Below are positions 25,401 to 38,330 of a DNA stretch of 64,000 nucleotides, piece by piece. Location of the stretch: assembly GCF_040581485.1 (NCBI RefSeq), contig NC_090134.1, forward strand, positions 20,855,698 through 20,919,697. Reading direction: 5' to 3'. The notes under the pieces were generated by a model. It was not told the origin of the DNA. It was given only the letters and a program-made list of their open reading frames with translations, and ran no database searches. Positions within the stretch are counted from its first letter, which is position 1. The number at the start of each line of letters is the position of its first letter. Source of the stretch: Linepithema humile. Taxonomy: Eukaryota > Arthropoda > Insecta > Hymenoptera > Formicidae. The position numbers were made by a program, and so were the translations under genes.

Positions 25401-28400
25401 CGTGCGAACGGATGGTTATCGCCGAAAGATATTCCTCTGTTATCGCGCGATCTTCTCTCCGGCGCCCAACGATTTCTGAGAACGGCTCTCGGTTCGTTGG
25501 CAATCTTGGAACTCGGTGGAATCCCTTGGTACCGTGAATTCTCGTTATTACACGACCCCTTGAAATATCCGCGTTGTAAAGACTATCCCGGAACTATCGC
25601 GTTTTCTCCCAGCTACAGATATTTATTCCAATCTTTTTGCAAAGAAAGGCCGACAGTTGAGATAGTTCTGTCTGTTGGTCTATGAAGAAGCTTTTCCTGT
25701 TTCAGAAAAAAAAAAAAAAAGAACGATGGATTTCCGACGGCAACTAGATACGAATAAAATATCCCCTTTAAAAACGTTACTCCGCGCGTATTCTCCACAG
25801 CGCGCGGATTAACTCTCACGAGGAAAAATCAAACTGCACATTTTATGAAGCGGGCGAGAAACGCCCTCCTTCTTCGGGTGCAAGCCGTTCCGGCAAATCG
25901 ATCGCATTAAAGCTCGGAAAACCGCACGACCGAATCGTGCTTGGCCACGATCGAGCCGACAAACGAGGCGGCTAAAGGAGCGCGACGGAGGAGAAGGAAG
26001 AGCGTCGGTTCGCGGCGACGCACCCGGCGAACATGATCGACTGACATTTATTGCCGCTATAGAACAATGCGGAATTATTGCCCGGATCGAAGTAGCTATT
26101 GTTATTGCCACCGTTAACGTCGGTGATTCTCGAATATATCGGAGACGCCGGGCTCTCCAGTCATCCGATCAGCGAACGGTACACCTCAAGAATGTATAGA
26201 TAATGCGTGAAGCGCAATTAATAAGCGTCATTCAATTAACACGTATATTAATAAGCGTGTATCGGTATCCTCGTCAAGTATATTTGACATCGTTGAACTA
26301 CTTTATTAATAGGTCAGTTCGATCAAGCTGTTAGTGCGGCATTATACTAGACCAAAGATTCCCAAACTATGCTGACCGCGGAATTCTGGAGTTCCGCAAA
26401 ATCCCTCACAGAGTCCATGTTATCTTAACCGACCGAATAATTAAATGTGTACGCATAATTTTGCGGCGAATAAATTCAAGACTGTGCAGTCAGATAGTTG
26501 CGATAACAGCTGTTTTAAACAAAAATTTAATATTTACTCGACTCGATTCAGCGAAACGTTATACCACAACTACCATCGCATATGCGAAATGTTATTGTAC
26601 TACAGATTGATTTTTCGATAAGTTATCGCGCGAACTAATCGAAATTCGAATCAGATTTTTCACTCTGAATGTCACACACAGCGCGATACGATGAAATATA
26701 TTGCTCGCAAAAGATGCGTCGTCCCGCGAGTATTTTCTGCATCCAATAAGTGCGGCTTCGCGCTACTTAAGTTACGATCGTTCGCACATTACACATTTTT
26801 TAATCTCGAATAATTATTAAAAAAATTATTACCACTTTGAGAATCTCAGAATAAGCGTGACCACAATCATAATCAATATATCGCATTTCACAGCTGTGAT
26901 ATGTACATATTCAACTGAAGAGAAATATTAATACAAACAAAAATATATTTTTCGTTAACAAAATATTACAATGCTTACTTTTTTTATTACTTTGCTCAAA
27001 GATTATGAATGATACTAAAAAATCCATGTCCGAAATATGCAGCTGAAATAGTGTAACGGCACTAAATTGTAAGTGTAAAATGTAGTATATATATTAAAAA
27101 TAAATGAAAAAATATATTCGTGACAGAAAGGATTAAACTTTCTCATGAATTATCAGGAAATGTAAGGAAAAGTTGCAAGCTATGTGTAACATCGGGTACG
27201 AACACCAGTTATTTTTTATACAGTATTTACGGTCCCCCTAGAAATTCAAGTTAAACGTAACTTTTCGGCCATGTCACAGCTTGTGAAGCATTACACACAT
27301 TTGTTCTTTTTAGGCAGAAACTTTATGCATTAACACTATCCACAGGTACGGGAGTGCGCGATATAGCTGTTACGTCACGGTGTTACGGTCCACGTGGTTA
27401 AAGATGATTATGCAAAAGAAGTGCTGCGTGCGTTCTAATATTCTCACGCAACGCGAAAGTTTTACTTATTCAAATTTATTCATTACCTTTTTATGCATTA
27501 CCCGCACATAATTAATATAAACGGAAGCATCTCGAAATTACCGCGCGGAATCTAATTTTTTCAATTACTCCAAAAAATAAAGAACTCGCAAAAGCTCAAA
27601 GATAAACAGATGAGTCGCGGAAATTTCTTGGATGTAAATGGCGCGAACAGATAAGTATTGTGTTTACTGGTATCTGTGAATAATTTGAATGATATTTCGA
27701 TTTTCACTTCAATTCGTGTTGACTGTACTTAATGATAAGCGTCATTTTTATTATATGCGAATATTCATGTATTAAAATCATATCTGCAAGCAACGGTTCG
27801 AAAAAATTGCGCATAATTAATGCATGCATAATTCTGCAAGTTTATGCTATAAAAAAAAATTTCTGCATATTATTTTGTAATTTTAGCACTCAAGTGTTAT
27901 CGCATCGTAAATGCTACCGATCTCGGGAAAGCAACTCGTCAACTGGAGTCACTGAAAGAATGCGTCTAAAGAATTGCCTACATGCGCTCGTAAAGATGTA
28001 TTATCTTAATTGCTAATTTCAAGTTGTGAATGAACGGTGAATGCTGTAAAATGCGCGATGGAATAAGAAACATTGCGTTGCTTTGAGTGGTCTCATATTA
28101 CTTTACGAGGGCCGAAATGAATTGCCGTGCTGGTAGTAACGACTTCTATTTCGAGCATCGCAAAAGGTCAGTAAACGATCGGCCGAAATATCGATCGCCG
28201 TGATCGCGTTTGTCACTCTGTCAAACTCCGATTGATTCCGCCCATTCACTTTGATCGCGTTGCGTCACATTGCCGACAAAGTGACAACGTTTCCATTTGC
28301 CAATCATGCTGCCGTACTCTCGTTACGTTCTCGTCGCGTCGCGCTGAAAATGTTCGCAGAAAAAGTCGCACCGAGCGTGAAAACAACATGACAGATGGAA

Positions 28401-29612
28401 GCGATTTCTAGCGCGAAATTGTCGACTGCTGTCTAATGACACAGTGACCGAACAAGTTTATCGTTCTCTTGGTCATCCATAATCGGCAGGCATCGCGCTG
28501 CACGCGAGTTTGTATCTCGACAAGAGATCTTGGGACGCGCTCTCGGGAAGCTTACGACAAATTTATGCACATACATACAATTTCATCTCCATAATATCAG
28601 CTTTTCTTTGCCAAGGGACGATAGAAATAGCGCCCGGGCGACACACGTTGCCGCGATCTAGGCTCGAAGCACTTACATTTTCGGCACCGTGGAACATCCC
28701 GACAAAGTTATGCGCAAACTAATAAAAATTATTAACGAGCACCGCGATGAGATAATAGTTCAACGGAAAATATAAACGGTTGTGGGCACTTTGCAAAGTT
28801 ATAATCCTATTCCGAGATCCGAGGAATAATCCCGACGGAGATATTGAAAATTATTGCACTACCCGTACGAGCAACTTTGCAGCGTTGAAAATTACTTTCG
28901 CGATAGAATGCGCTGTTTCGATTATCGTGCCGCGATATTATCGTAGCAGATAACATTGTAACGTAAGGTGCATTAAACGGAAGTCTCGCTGCGGTATCGC
29001 GGATCGCGCACGCCGATTGACGGGACGTACTTACGCATTGTCCGCATAAGAGCAAAGTGCTTACGCACGCGAAAGTGCTTTAAGGAAATATCAAGCGTTT
29101 TACAGTCAATGCAATGTGTCTGAGCGGTTATATTAGATATCGTTGTTCTTTGTCGCGGTGCTTTTACGAAAAAGATTTGCGCGTGTGAGAAGCGTTTTAT
29201 AATGATCTCGACGTAATTCTATGCTTGTATAATTATTAATTATTATTGTCGTGGTGTGCCGATCCGTAGATTTTATACCAAACGGTCTCAAAGTTTCGTA
29301 CATTTGAAAATAATCTTTTCGAGAAATTCGATTGTGTCCCCAAAGCTAGCTAATTAATATATCAATAAATATTGATTAGTCTCGATTCAAATTATTATAA
29401 ATTGCAATGTAATTAAGATATTATACATAGTATTATACTCATAGTATAGGAAAGAAGACAAAAACTAAGCAAATTATAAATATAATATATATATTTTCTT
29501 ATTCTTATGTATTTATACGTTTAATTTTATTACAGTTCATCAATCAGTTCATATCAATTCTTGTACAAACGAAATAATTATATAAATATCTTATCAGAAT
29601 TTCATAAAATTT

Positions 29613-30182
29613 TTAATTTATTATTTTTACATGATAATAAAAATTATTAAACATACAAAAATTCTGACATTCCTGCATAGTCTTAAAATTGTTATTATTT
29701 TTTTCACAACCTCCCCACATAAATTTTCTACATCTACTTGTGTCTCTGTCGTAAAAATATCTTTCTTCAAATGCAACGCATGAACCTACGTTAAATTTCT
29801 TTTTGCAATCTTCGTCTGTGAAAACGGTACGATACATATCAAGTTACATACAATGAAAATAATGCTTAAAAATTATGCATAAAAATCACTATTAAATACA
29901 TAAAAATATGTACATTTTGAAGAATTTAAATTTTACAATTTATGTTAAAAATATTGTAATAACAAATTATTTAATAAAATAAAATTTAATAAAAGATTAC
30001 TGTGTTCAATGCGAGAAAAGAAACTTACTTAGTTGTTGATGACTTAAAGGTTGTCGATGACTTGAAGATTGTTGATGTCTACTCTTCATATGACGCACAT
30101 GATTCGTATTCTTCCTAGAGAGTACGCATGATAATGAGAGAGAGACGATAACGAGAAATAAGAGATATGTTTTGTAACTCAT
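29613..30182 (-). CDS. Secreted Kunitz/BPTI protein E with a His/Gln-rich N-terminal linker (P1 Val)
   Basis: Exons 30029-30182 and 29613-29815 (phase-1 intron) give 118 residues, the longest member of the cluster. After the signal peptide (MSYKTYLLFLVIVSLSLS) comes an unusual linker rich in His, Gln, Ser and Arg (SRHQQSSSHRQPLSHQQL), built from a short internal DNA repeat. The domain has six cysteines at classical spacing: CKKKFNVGSCVAF, FMWGGCEKNNNNF, and ends QNFC. P1 is Val, a residue typical of elastase-type specificity rather than trypsin. A TATA-like box identical in context to that of gene C lies at 30276-30282, and a U element at 30888-31120. The linker could bind metal or a surface; this is inference only. 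Confidence 0.9.
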
Positions 30183-30275
30183 CTTGATGTGTGTGACGTT
30201 TTAATTTATTAACTTTCTCTGATGTATTATCTAGGAAAATTGTGTTATCAATAATCATCATGCAACAATTTGAAA

Positions 30276-30282
30276 TTTTATA
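30276..30282 (-). promoter_or_regulatory. TATA-like box of Kunitz gene E
   Basis: The minus strand reads GTATAAAATTTCAAATT, about 97 bases upstream of the ATG, in the same sequence context as gene C. Confidence 0.55.
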
Positions 30283-30887
30283 CATACATTTTAGCTCATT
30301 TTATTTTATATAAAGATTAATATTCTGACAAATAAATTATGAAGTTTAATTTAATTTTATGTGTGCAAGTTTAAAATTGTTTCAATAAATAATATAGTTT
30401 ATCTGTGGAATCTACACATCTCTGAATCGTGAAATTAGCATCATTTATTATTAATCATGTGTATACCTATAACAAGAGTAATAGCTCTTTTTGTAATATG
30501 AATACAATGTTAAGATTTTACCACGATTATTATTTTAGCATGTTCGTTACACGTAAGAAAAAAAACACCGATTGTGTATTAGGAATTTCTTATCGAGACC
30601 AAGGCCAGAGCATTGTTGTCGTCGTAAGATTTTGTCAACTAATCTTGGGGACACAATCGAATTTCTCGACAAAATTATTTTCCAATGTATAGAGCTTTGA
30701 GATCGTGTCGTATAAAATCGACGGATCGACATACCACGAAAGTAATAATTAATATAATTCAAATGCAACAGTACAAAATCATTAATGTGCAGATAAAGAA
30801 AACACAACAAAATTTATTTAATATTTAGTACTTAGTACGTAATAAAAGATAATTTATTAAAGAAAAAATTAATTAAAAATGACTTAC

Positions 30888-31120
30888 CAAGTGCCAATAG
30901 ATTTATCCTCATTGAGCAGAATTGGGTTAAATTCCTTGTCTCGTCGTATAAGTCCAAACAAATTGTCGAGAAACGTCCGTTACTGTGATCGGCTAAAAGA
31001 TAACAATATAGAGAACTGCGATCGGTTCTTTGATCCTGAAATTCCTTCCCCACAATGGTGAAAAGCCTGCGCACTGTCTGCCAATAACGTAGCTGATACG
31101 TCATCGAGTATTATCGCCGT
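30888..31120 (-). promoter_or_regulatory. U element of gene E
   Basis: Conserved block ending in a GGTAAGT donor (30882-30888). It contains the shared TATACGACGAGACAA motif and the TTATTGGCAGACAG-like core. Candidate untranslated first exon of gene E. Confidence 0.6.
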
Positions 31121-31443
31121 GGCATACTGTGTGGTAGAATTTCGGAAGAGTACTTATCGAAAATCTTACGACACTCGCCATATAGTATATAAAGAAAGAT
31201 AAAAAGTAGTAATATTTAAATATACATATTTTATTCACACACACACACACATTCTTATATTCTTATATTTTATTAATATAATAAATTAATCGAAAAAATA
31301 AAACACTTGCATAAGTGTCTTACAAAAGTTTCACAGAGTTTTCCAATGTACTTAAATATTTCCTTTATAATTATGTTAACATTGTATTGAATATTTTTAT
31401 TAGTTATAATATAATTTCATGTCAGTATGTGTTCACATTATAA

Positions 31444-31929
31444 TTAAATAATCATGCATGTACGTTCGCAACTTTTTAAATCGTCGAAACTATTCTCATT
31501 TTCCCCACAATAAAATAAATACGTATATTTTTTGCATTGGTTCAAAGTTATGTTATATCTATACATTATATTAATGGCAGCTAGACATGGTTTGATAAGA
31601 TCGTTTATAGGTAGAAAGCAAACTGTAATACAAATAAAGAGTTACATAAAATTATGTACAATAAAGTATCTATATATTAATTTTCTCAATAAAATAATAT
31701 TAAATTAACAATTTCAGCTTTTTGCGTTCTATTTGAGTGATTATTAAATACATATACATTTTTTAATATTTGAATTTCTCCAAATTATATTAAAAATATT
31801 GTAATTAAAGTTGTATATTAAAAATATGAAAGAAGAAAACTTATCTTCTGGTTTAGCTGTTGTCCTATACACTAATATGCTAACGATAATAAATACAAAT
31901 GATAACAGACATGTTTTTCGGAGACTCAT
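31444..31929 (-). CDS. Divergent Kunitz-like protein F; splice donor damaged (possible pseudogene)
   Basis: Exons 31845-31929 (signal peptide MSLRKTCLLSFVFIIVSILV) and 31444-31622 would join in phase 1 to give 87 residues. The domain keeps six cysteines, but spacing is enlarged to 10, 16, 8, 12 and 3 residues between them, and the YGGC motif has become LFYCGENENSF. The residue after Cys2 is Leu. Two lesions raise doubt. The intron begins with AT rather than GT (G, then ATAAGT, at 31839-31844). Its U element at 32624-33065 is split by a mobile element. The reading frame itself is open, so this may be a recent loss, a real non-canonical intron, or a sequence error. The domain exon is short and easily missed by ORF finders. 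Confidence 0.6.
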
Positions 31930-32623
31930 CTTCACGCGTCTGATGTCTCAATTTCTAATAGTTCAGTTTCATCAATGTAATATTCTTAAAAATTTGCTTG
32001 TCGATGATTATTATTATGATGAGAATTATTATTTACTGTAATCTAAAATTAAATATACATATATACATTTTTAAGATAAATAATTTATATGCGGAATCTT
32101 TACCATCTTTAAATACGAAAGAAATTATATTAGAAACTTGCGCTGACAATAAAAATCTACACAAATCATAAAATACAATTCTTTCATTATAACGTTACAA
32201 CATAAAAAATACTTTATTTAAAAATGTATTATAATTTTACATTATGTCTACTGTAACGTAGCAGTCACTTTTCTTCACAAAATATAGTTTAGCGAGAGAT
32301 GAATATATCATTAAGTAAAATACGATCACGCGCGCGAAAATCTCATCCTTTTAAATTATTTTATTTTACTTTACGTTATAACTTCAGCGCAATAGAACAG
32401 CGCAATTGACAAAATAATTTCTAAACTTTCCAGGCAGTCATAAACACCTAATGCTACGTACGTATAGATCGACATAAAGCGACATAAATATAACACAGAT
32501 ACATAAAAGTGCAAAACAATTAATTACCTTATAGATGAAAGAAAAGTAATAAGGTTTAATTAAGATTAAACAATAAAAGTAAATTTGATAACGACGAAAA
32601 TTGAAAGAGCAAGGATACCTCAC

Positions 32624-33065
32624 CAAGTATCGATAGATCTTTCTTGTTCTCAAGCAGAATAGAGTATGATCTTAGGTCTCTCGCATCTCGTTACATATGT
32701 ATACACTGGTAGATTCTGGAGGGTAAAACCTCCCCTTCCAAGTTAAAAAAAATCAATTTTGCTCGATCCGTTTCAAGAATCTTGGCAAAAAATGCATTAA
32801 AGCAGGTCGAACCCCCCCCCCCCCCCATTATCGACATCAGGATCCGCTAGTGTATGTATATGTATATATATTCAAGTTGGGCAAGAGTTCAGAAGTACGT
32901 ACAGAAGACGTTTCCGCAAACGTCAAAAATACAAAAATGCAGAACTGTGATCGATCTTGGCTTAATACTGAAATTCTTCTCGCGTAAAAGCACGAATCGC
33001 GAATTAATCGCGCATTAATCAGTTAATTACGTGGCTAATAAGTTGCGAGTATCATCGCAATTATG
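32624..33065 (-). promoter_or_regulatory. U element of gene F, interrupted by a mobile element
   Basis: Both halves of the conserved block are present: 32624-32702 next to a GGTGAG donor and 32855-33065 with the 5' core. They are separated by the inverted-repeat insertion at 32704-32852. If U is a first exon, the insertion would lengthen it by about 150 bases. Confidence 0.6.
32704..32852. mobile_element. Small inverted-repeat element (MITE) with TA flanks, inside the gene F U element
   Basis: 149 bases. The right end is GGATCCGCTAGTG followed by TA; the left end is TA followed by CACTGGTAGATTCTGG, a decayed inverse of the right end. A C-run of about 15 lies inside. A longer relative with cleaner ends is at 57700-58088. 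TA flanks suggest mobilisation by a Tc1/mariner-type transposase; no transposase ORF is present. Confidence 0.8.
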
Positions 33066-33672
33066 TAAGAATTTTAAGTAAATGTAATTGATTTGATGCT
33101 AAATTATTATCCAATTATTCATTTATTATTTCTTATTATTATTTACTTGTAAATAATAAAAAAATCAATTTAAAAAATATTCCAAAAATTTTTTAACTTA
33201 TTTGATACTTCTTATTCGGAATAATTCTTTGTTATATATTTAAGAAAATAAATCGGAATATCAAACCATATTAAATAAACAGATATATTAAAAAGTAAAA
33301 AAATTTTTTGTACAAAAAGTAGAATGCATAAATGATATATTTATAATAAGTTTGATAATATTGTTCGCTACGATTATAACAAATCTGATATAAAGCACGA
33401 TATTTTTAAAGACACAAAAATTATTCACTAAAAACTGATTATTTTTAATTTAAATCATTACATGTTATAATGTTATTAAGTTATTATACGCGTAGTATAA
33501 TGTATGCAGTATAGCAGGGAAGATCAAAGAAATAAAATACAAATAATAATTCTTTAATCGTATGTATTCGCACACGATTTAATTTTATTGCAGTCAATTA
33601 TTGTAAAAATAAAATCCTTATACAAATATATAATCAATATGTACAATATGTAATCAAGACTGTAGAGAACTT

Positions 33673-34338
33673 TTAGTAATCTATGTGAAACATTTTTTTA
33701 ACAGTTCTGCTTAACGTGCTCTTACATACATAAATGCATTCATTTAAGGTCTGGAAATTGTTAAGAGTTCCTCCAAAGCCTTTATAATAAAAACGTTCAC
33801 AGTCAAGGGTTTTAAAGTTGAAAAAAAATCTTTCTAGTAATTGTTTGCCGTAACCTTCATTAAATTGTTCACGGCAATCTGTAAGAAAAATATACATTAG
33901 TTAAAAATTTATATCATGATACAAGTAGCAAATTGCAAATAAGATACAATATACATCAAATAACATACAATAAAATATTAGACAATGTCTTCATTGTTAT
34001 AACATTAAAATTACAATTTCAATTTTTTGCAATGTACATTTGTCCATGACAATTAAAGATGTGCACATTATCAAAAATAAATCGGAATATCAAATCATAT
34101 TAAATAGGTACAAAAAAAAGTAAATAAAATTTTTGTACAAAAAGTAGATGTGTAATTAAAGAACACTGCAGAAATTTTTCAAGTTATATTAAAAATATTG
34201 TAATAGTAATTGTAATAACAAATTACAACGTTAATGAAAAGAGAAATACGTACACAAATATTTTGGTAATGCCATTGTCTCATGAATTAATATGCTAATG
34301 GTGACTAGCATAAATAATACCCAAATTTTGTGATCCAT
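33673..34338 (-). CDS. Kunitz-fold protein G lacking the Cys14-Cys38 pair
   Basis: Exons 34254-34338 (signal peptide MDHKIWVLFMLVTISILI) and 33673-33878 join in phase 1, 96 residues. The domain has normal Kunitz spacing, but the second cysteine is Gly (NEGYGKQ) and the fourth is Phe (YKGFGGTLNNF). The four remaining cysteines correspond to BPTI 5, 30, 51 and 55, so the other two disulfides can form. Lys occupies the P1 position. Loss of the reactive-loop disulfide usually weakens canonical protease inhibition; the marine-snail protein conkunitzin-S1, a potassium-channel blocker, lacks the same bond. A basic C-terminal tail follows. Donor GTACGT. A TATATAA box lies about 95 bases upstream of the ATG and a U element at 35050-35285. 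The frame is intact. Confidence 0.88.
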
Positions 34339-34427
34339 TTTTTTCTGATTATGTTTCAATTTGTGTAGCAGTAACGTCTCTCCAACGTAATATCGCCAAA
34401 AATTTTCTCAATTACAATCTCAAACAA

Positions 34428-34435
34428 TTATATAA
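34428..34435 (-). promoter_or_regulatory. TATA-like box of gene G
   Basis: The minus strand reads CTTATATAATTG about 95 bases upstream of the ATG, directly after a TTTCAGATCACAG block that is shared by genes G-K. That block could also be the splice acceptor for the upstream U exon. Confidence 0.45.
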
Positions 34436-35049
34436 GCTGTGATCTGAAACTGTATATCCATCTTTATGCTTATCTCATGTTAAAAATACTATATTTGTTA
34501 AAATGCATAATAATTTTACTTTTTACTTATGTATTGAAATGTCGCTCTGTGTTATAAAAATCGTGTTAGAAAAGTTGTATACGAAAAACTAATTACAAAA
34601 AGTAAGATACGATTGCATTGAAATTTTCAGAGAAATCTTTCTGCGTTATATTAAATTTTAATTTTAAATCGTTTTATTTTATTTCTAATATCATCATAAT
34701 ATCAGGTCTATTAAATAATGTAAATGTATGTCGGATTTTGCACTAAGATATTCCAAGGGCAGAACATTGTTGGCGTTTTAAGATATTGCCAGCTAATCTG
34801 AACGATACAATACAATTTGTCGACACAATTATTTTCAAATTTCAAATAGAATTTTTAAACGGTCTTGCACAAGCAATAGTAAATATAATTTAAAATACAT
34901 TAAATATGACTCGACATAGAGAAATACAAATTTAATACAGACTCAAAAGCACGAAGTAATTAAATCATAAATAAAAAAATAACAAACTGGATTTAATATT
35001 AAACGGTAAAAGTAAATTTGTTAACGATAAAATTGATTTAAAAAACCTA

Positions 35050-35285
35050 CCAAATGTATCAATAGATTTCTTCTTCTCACTAAACAAAATTGAGTTCAGT
35101 ACCGGTAAGAATCTCTTATTTCTCGTATGTGTGCCAGCAGTAACGAAAAACGAGAAACACTTATTCCCATGGATGATCAAAAGACAACTACATGAAGGAT
35201 CGGGATCCTACATGGAACAGAGTGAAAATCATGCGTATAGATCTGCCAATAATGTGGTAGTAAAGTCACGAATACATATCATTGC
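35050..35285 (-). promoter_or_regulatory. U element of gene G
   Basis: Conserved block ending in a GGTAGG donor. It is nearly identical to the copy upstream of gene H because the whole 2.25-kb unit was duplicated. Confidence 0.6.
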
Positions 35286-36050
35286 CGTGGCGTAGTGATG
35301 TTAGAAGTAAGATACATACCATACGCACACAATCGAGAACGCCTGCGCAACACATGACGTATTTCTCGATTATGTGAGTGTACCGTCTATGCCGTGGTGT
35401 GTCGTGCGATAAAAATGAACGCTGGTGGAAAAACTCGCGATATTCACAAAAAATTACACACAATAAATTACACACAATAAATTTTCACCAAAATTCGATT
35501 CCGGACCACTCATTAATTACAATATTTGTACACAATGTAAGATTTTTAATCATTACTGTAACATTATATGTTTCATATTATTTTCTTAAATTTAATATCT
35601 ATAATAACTAAAAGTATTATGTAAAGGTAATTAAATAAAGGCAAAATACATACATATATTTGAAGAATAAATTAGGAGGACAGATTTTAAATATCTAGAT
35701 ATATGAAAAAATTGTATAAAATTTTTGTATATAAAATAATTGCGTATAAGTTACAGTTCATAATAAGTGTTTAAATAAATTTACTAAACTAGTTAAATAT
35801 GATTATAACAAATTTGATACCAAAGGAGCTTTTCAAAACTACAAATGTAGCACAATAAACATTGATTATTCTTGAGTTAAATCATTACAATGGTTTTGAT
35901 GATATTATATAGATAAAATATATATGATAAAAAAGATAAAAGGGCAAGTAACAAATAATAATGTTTTTATTACTGTAGTCAATTACTATAGAAACAAGTG
36001 TAAAACACAAATATGTTATCAAGACTTTACAAAATCTTTAGTAATTCTAT

Positions 36051-36614
36051 TTAAAGATCTATACGTTTAACATTTTCACATGTACGTATGCACTTATCCA
36101 AAGTCGCAAAATTGTTTAGAGTTCCTCCACGGCCTGAATAAATAAATATATCACATTGCTGTGTTACGTTGTCGAAATAATATCTTACTATTTTCTTTTT
36201 GCCATAACCTGCACTAAATTCTTCTTCGCAATCTGTAAGAAAAATATACATTAGTTAAAAATTCATATCATAGTACGTGTAATAAACTGTAAACAAGATA
36301 CACAATATACATTAAATTACGTACAATGAAATATTTGATAACGTCTTCATTATTATAAAATTAAAATTACAATTTTAATTTCTATTTATTCGTGACAATT
36401 AAATATATGTATGTTTTCAACGATGCAATTACTTCAAGTTATGTTAAAAAAATTATAATAGCAAATGTAATGTAAAGATTGTAATGTATAAAGATGATGT
36501 TTATAATGTGTAAAAAGAAAAATACGCACACAAATGGTCTGGATATGCTATTATCCCGTTAATCAACATGTTAATAGTGACTAGCACAAATAATAACCAA
36601 ATTTTGTGATTCAT
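36051..36614 (-). CDS. Kunitz-fold protein H lacking the Cys14-Cys38 pair
   Basis: Exons 36530-36614 (signal peptide MNHKIWLLFVLVTINMLI) and 36051-36232 join in phase 1, 88 residues. The domain runs CEEEFSAGYGKKK, then IFIYSGRGGTLNNF, and ends CIRTC. The second cysteine is Gly and the fourth is Arg; the other four stay at normal spacing, and P1 is Lys. It is a tandem copy of gene G (unit length about 2.25 kb), more similar to gene I in the domain. Donor GTGCGT. The U element at 37315-37550 has a changed donor (GATAGG instead of GGTAGG). The ORF is intact. Confidence 0.88.
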
Positions 36615-37314
36615 TTTTTCCTGATTATGTTTCAATTCAGCAGTTACGTCTCTCCAACGTAATATTGCCAAAAATTTTCTCAATAATTATATAGGCTGTG
36701 ATCTGAAATTGTATATTCATCTTTATGCTTATCTCATGTTAAAACTACTATATCTGTTAAAATGCACAATAATTTTACGTTTTATTTATATATTAAAATG
36801 TCGCTTCGTGTTATAAAAATCGTATAAAAATTGTAAAAAACTAATTACAAAAAGTAAGATACGATTGCACTGAAATTTTCAGAAGAGTCTTTTTAAGTCA
36901 TATTAAATTTTGATTTTAAATCGTTTTATTTCATTTTCAGATCATAATATCAGGTCTATTGAACAATGTAAATGTATGTTGATTTCGCATTGAGATATTC
37001 CTAGGACAGAAAAAACATTATTGATATTTTCAAATATTGCCAGTTGATTTGAACAAAACAATAAAATTTGTCCACAAAATTATTTTCTATATATTTTCTA
37101 TAAATTTATAGAATTTTTAAACGGTCTTATGCACAACCAATAGAAAATATAATTTAAAATACATTAGATATGAATCGACACATAAAGAAATACAAATTTA
37201 ATACAGACTCAAAAGTACAAAGTAATTGAATCATAAACAAAAAAATAACAAACTGGATTTAATATTAAACGGTAAAAGTAAATTAAATTAACGATAAAAT
37301 TGATTAAAAAACCT

Positions 37315-37550
37315 ATCAAGTGTATCAATAGATTTTTTCTTCTCACAAGACAAAATTGAGTTCCGTACCGGTAAGAATCCCTCCTCTTTCGTTGTATATG
37401 TACCAACAGATAACGAAAGCGAAAACCACCTATTTTCATGGACGACCAAAAGCAACTACATGCAGGATCGAAATTCTACATGAAACAGAGTGAAAATCAT
37501 GCGCATTCAATCTGTCAATAATCTGGCTGTAAAATCACGAATATCATGGC
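37315..37550 (-). promoter_or_regulatory. U element of gene H with altered donor
   Basis: Close copy of 35050-35285, but the donor GT is AT (CTATC on the plus strand). If U is a spliced first exon, this copy would need another donor, or gene H would use its proximal TATA (36688-36694) instead. Confidence 0.55.
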
Positions 37551-38330
37551 CGTGGCGTAGTGATGTGAGAAGTAAGACACATTACCATACGTAAACAATC
37601 AAGAATATCAGCGCAACGTGACGCGTTTCTCAATTATGTAAGTGTAATTCGCGTCTTCTATCTTCTATGCCGTGGTGTGTCATGCGATAAGTATGAACGC
37701 CAGTGGAAAAACTCGCGATATTCACAATAAATTTTCACCAAAATTCGATTCCAGACCACTCATTAATTACAATATTTGTACACAATGTAAGATTTTTACA
37801 ACATTACTGTGACATTATATGTTTCATATTATTTTCTTAAATTTAATATCTATAATAACTAAAAGTATTATGTAAAGGTAATTAAATAAAGGCAAAATAC
37901 ATACATATATTTGAAGAATAAATTAGGAGGACAGATTTTAAATATCTAGATATATGAAAAAATTATATAAAATTTTTGTATATAAAGTAATTGCGTAAGT
38001 TACGGTTCATAATAAATGTTCATAATAAATTTTTTGAACTAGTTAAATATGATTATAACAAATTTGATAATAAAAGAGCTTTTTAAAACTACAAATGTAG
38101 CACAATAAACATTGATTATTCTTGAGTTAAATCATTACATGTTTTAATGATATTACGTTATTATATAGTTAAAATATATATGATAAGAAAGATAAAAAAA
38201 ACAAGTAAGAAATAATAATGTCTTTATTCATTCTTATACACACATTGTAAGTTACTATAGTCAATTAGTGTAAAAACACACAAGTGTAAAATAAATATAT
38301 AACTAAGATTACAAAGTCTTAAAGATCTGT

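Larger units (their letters stand above)
16900..29600. other. Long stretch without a supported gene
   Basis: Alternating AT-rich and CpG-containing GC-richer blocks. I see no Kunitz exon and no other recognisable domain. The short ORFs here are repeat translations or lack similarity I can name. Contents worth noting: two long G-runs (20822-20850), a GAC trinucleotide run (22387-22420), an Ala-codon-rich CAG/GCA patch near 20447-20530, and a GC-rich block at about 24900-25100 with a possible donor. It may be intronic or regulatory sequence of a gene lying outside the window. Confidence 0.4.
34980..38240. repeat. Tandem duplication of a 2.25-kb gene-plus-flank unit (G/H)
   Basis: The flank at about 34980-35990 recurs almost base for base at about 37230-38240. 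For example, GAAGAATAAATTAGGAGGAC begins at about 35661 and about 37913, an offset near 2250. This implies a recent unequal crossover that created H or G. Confidence 0.85.
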
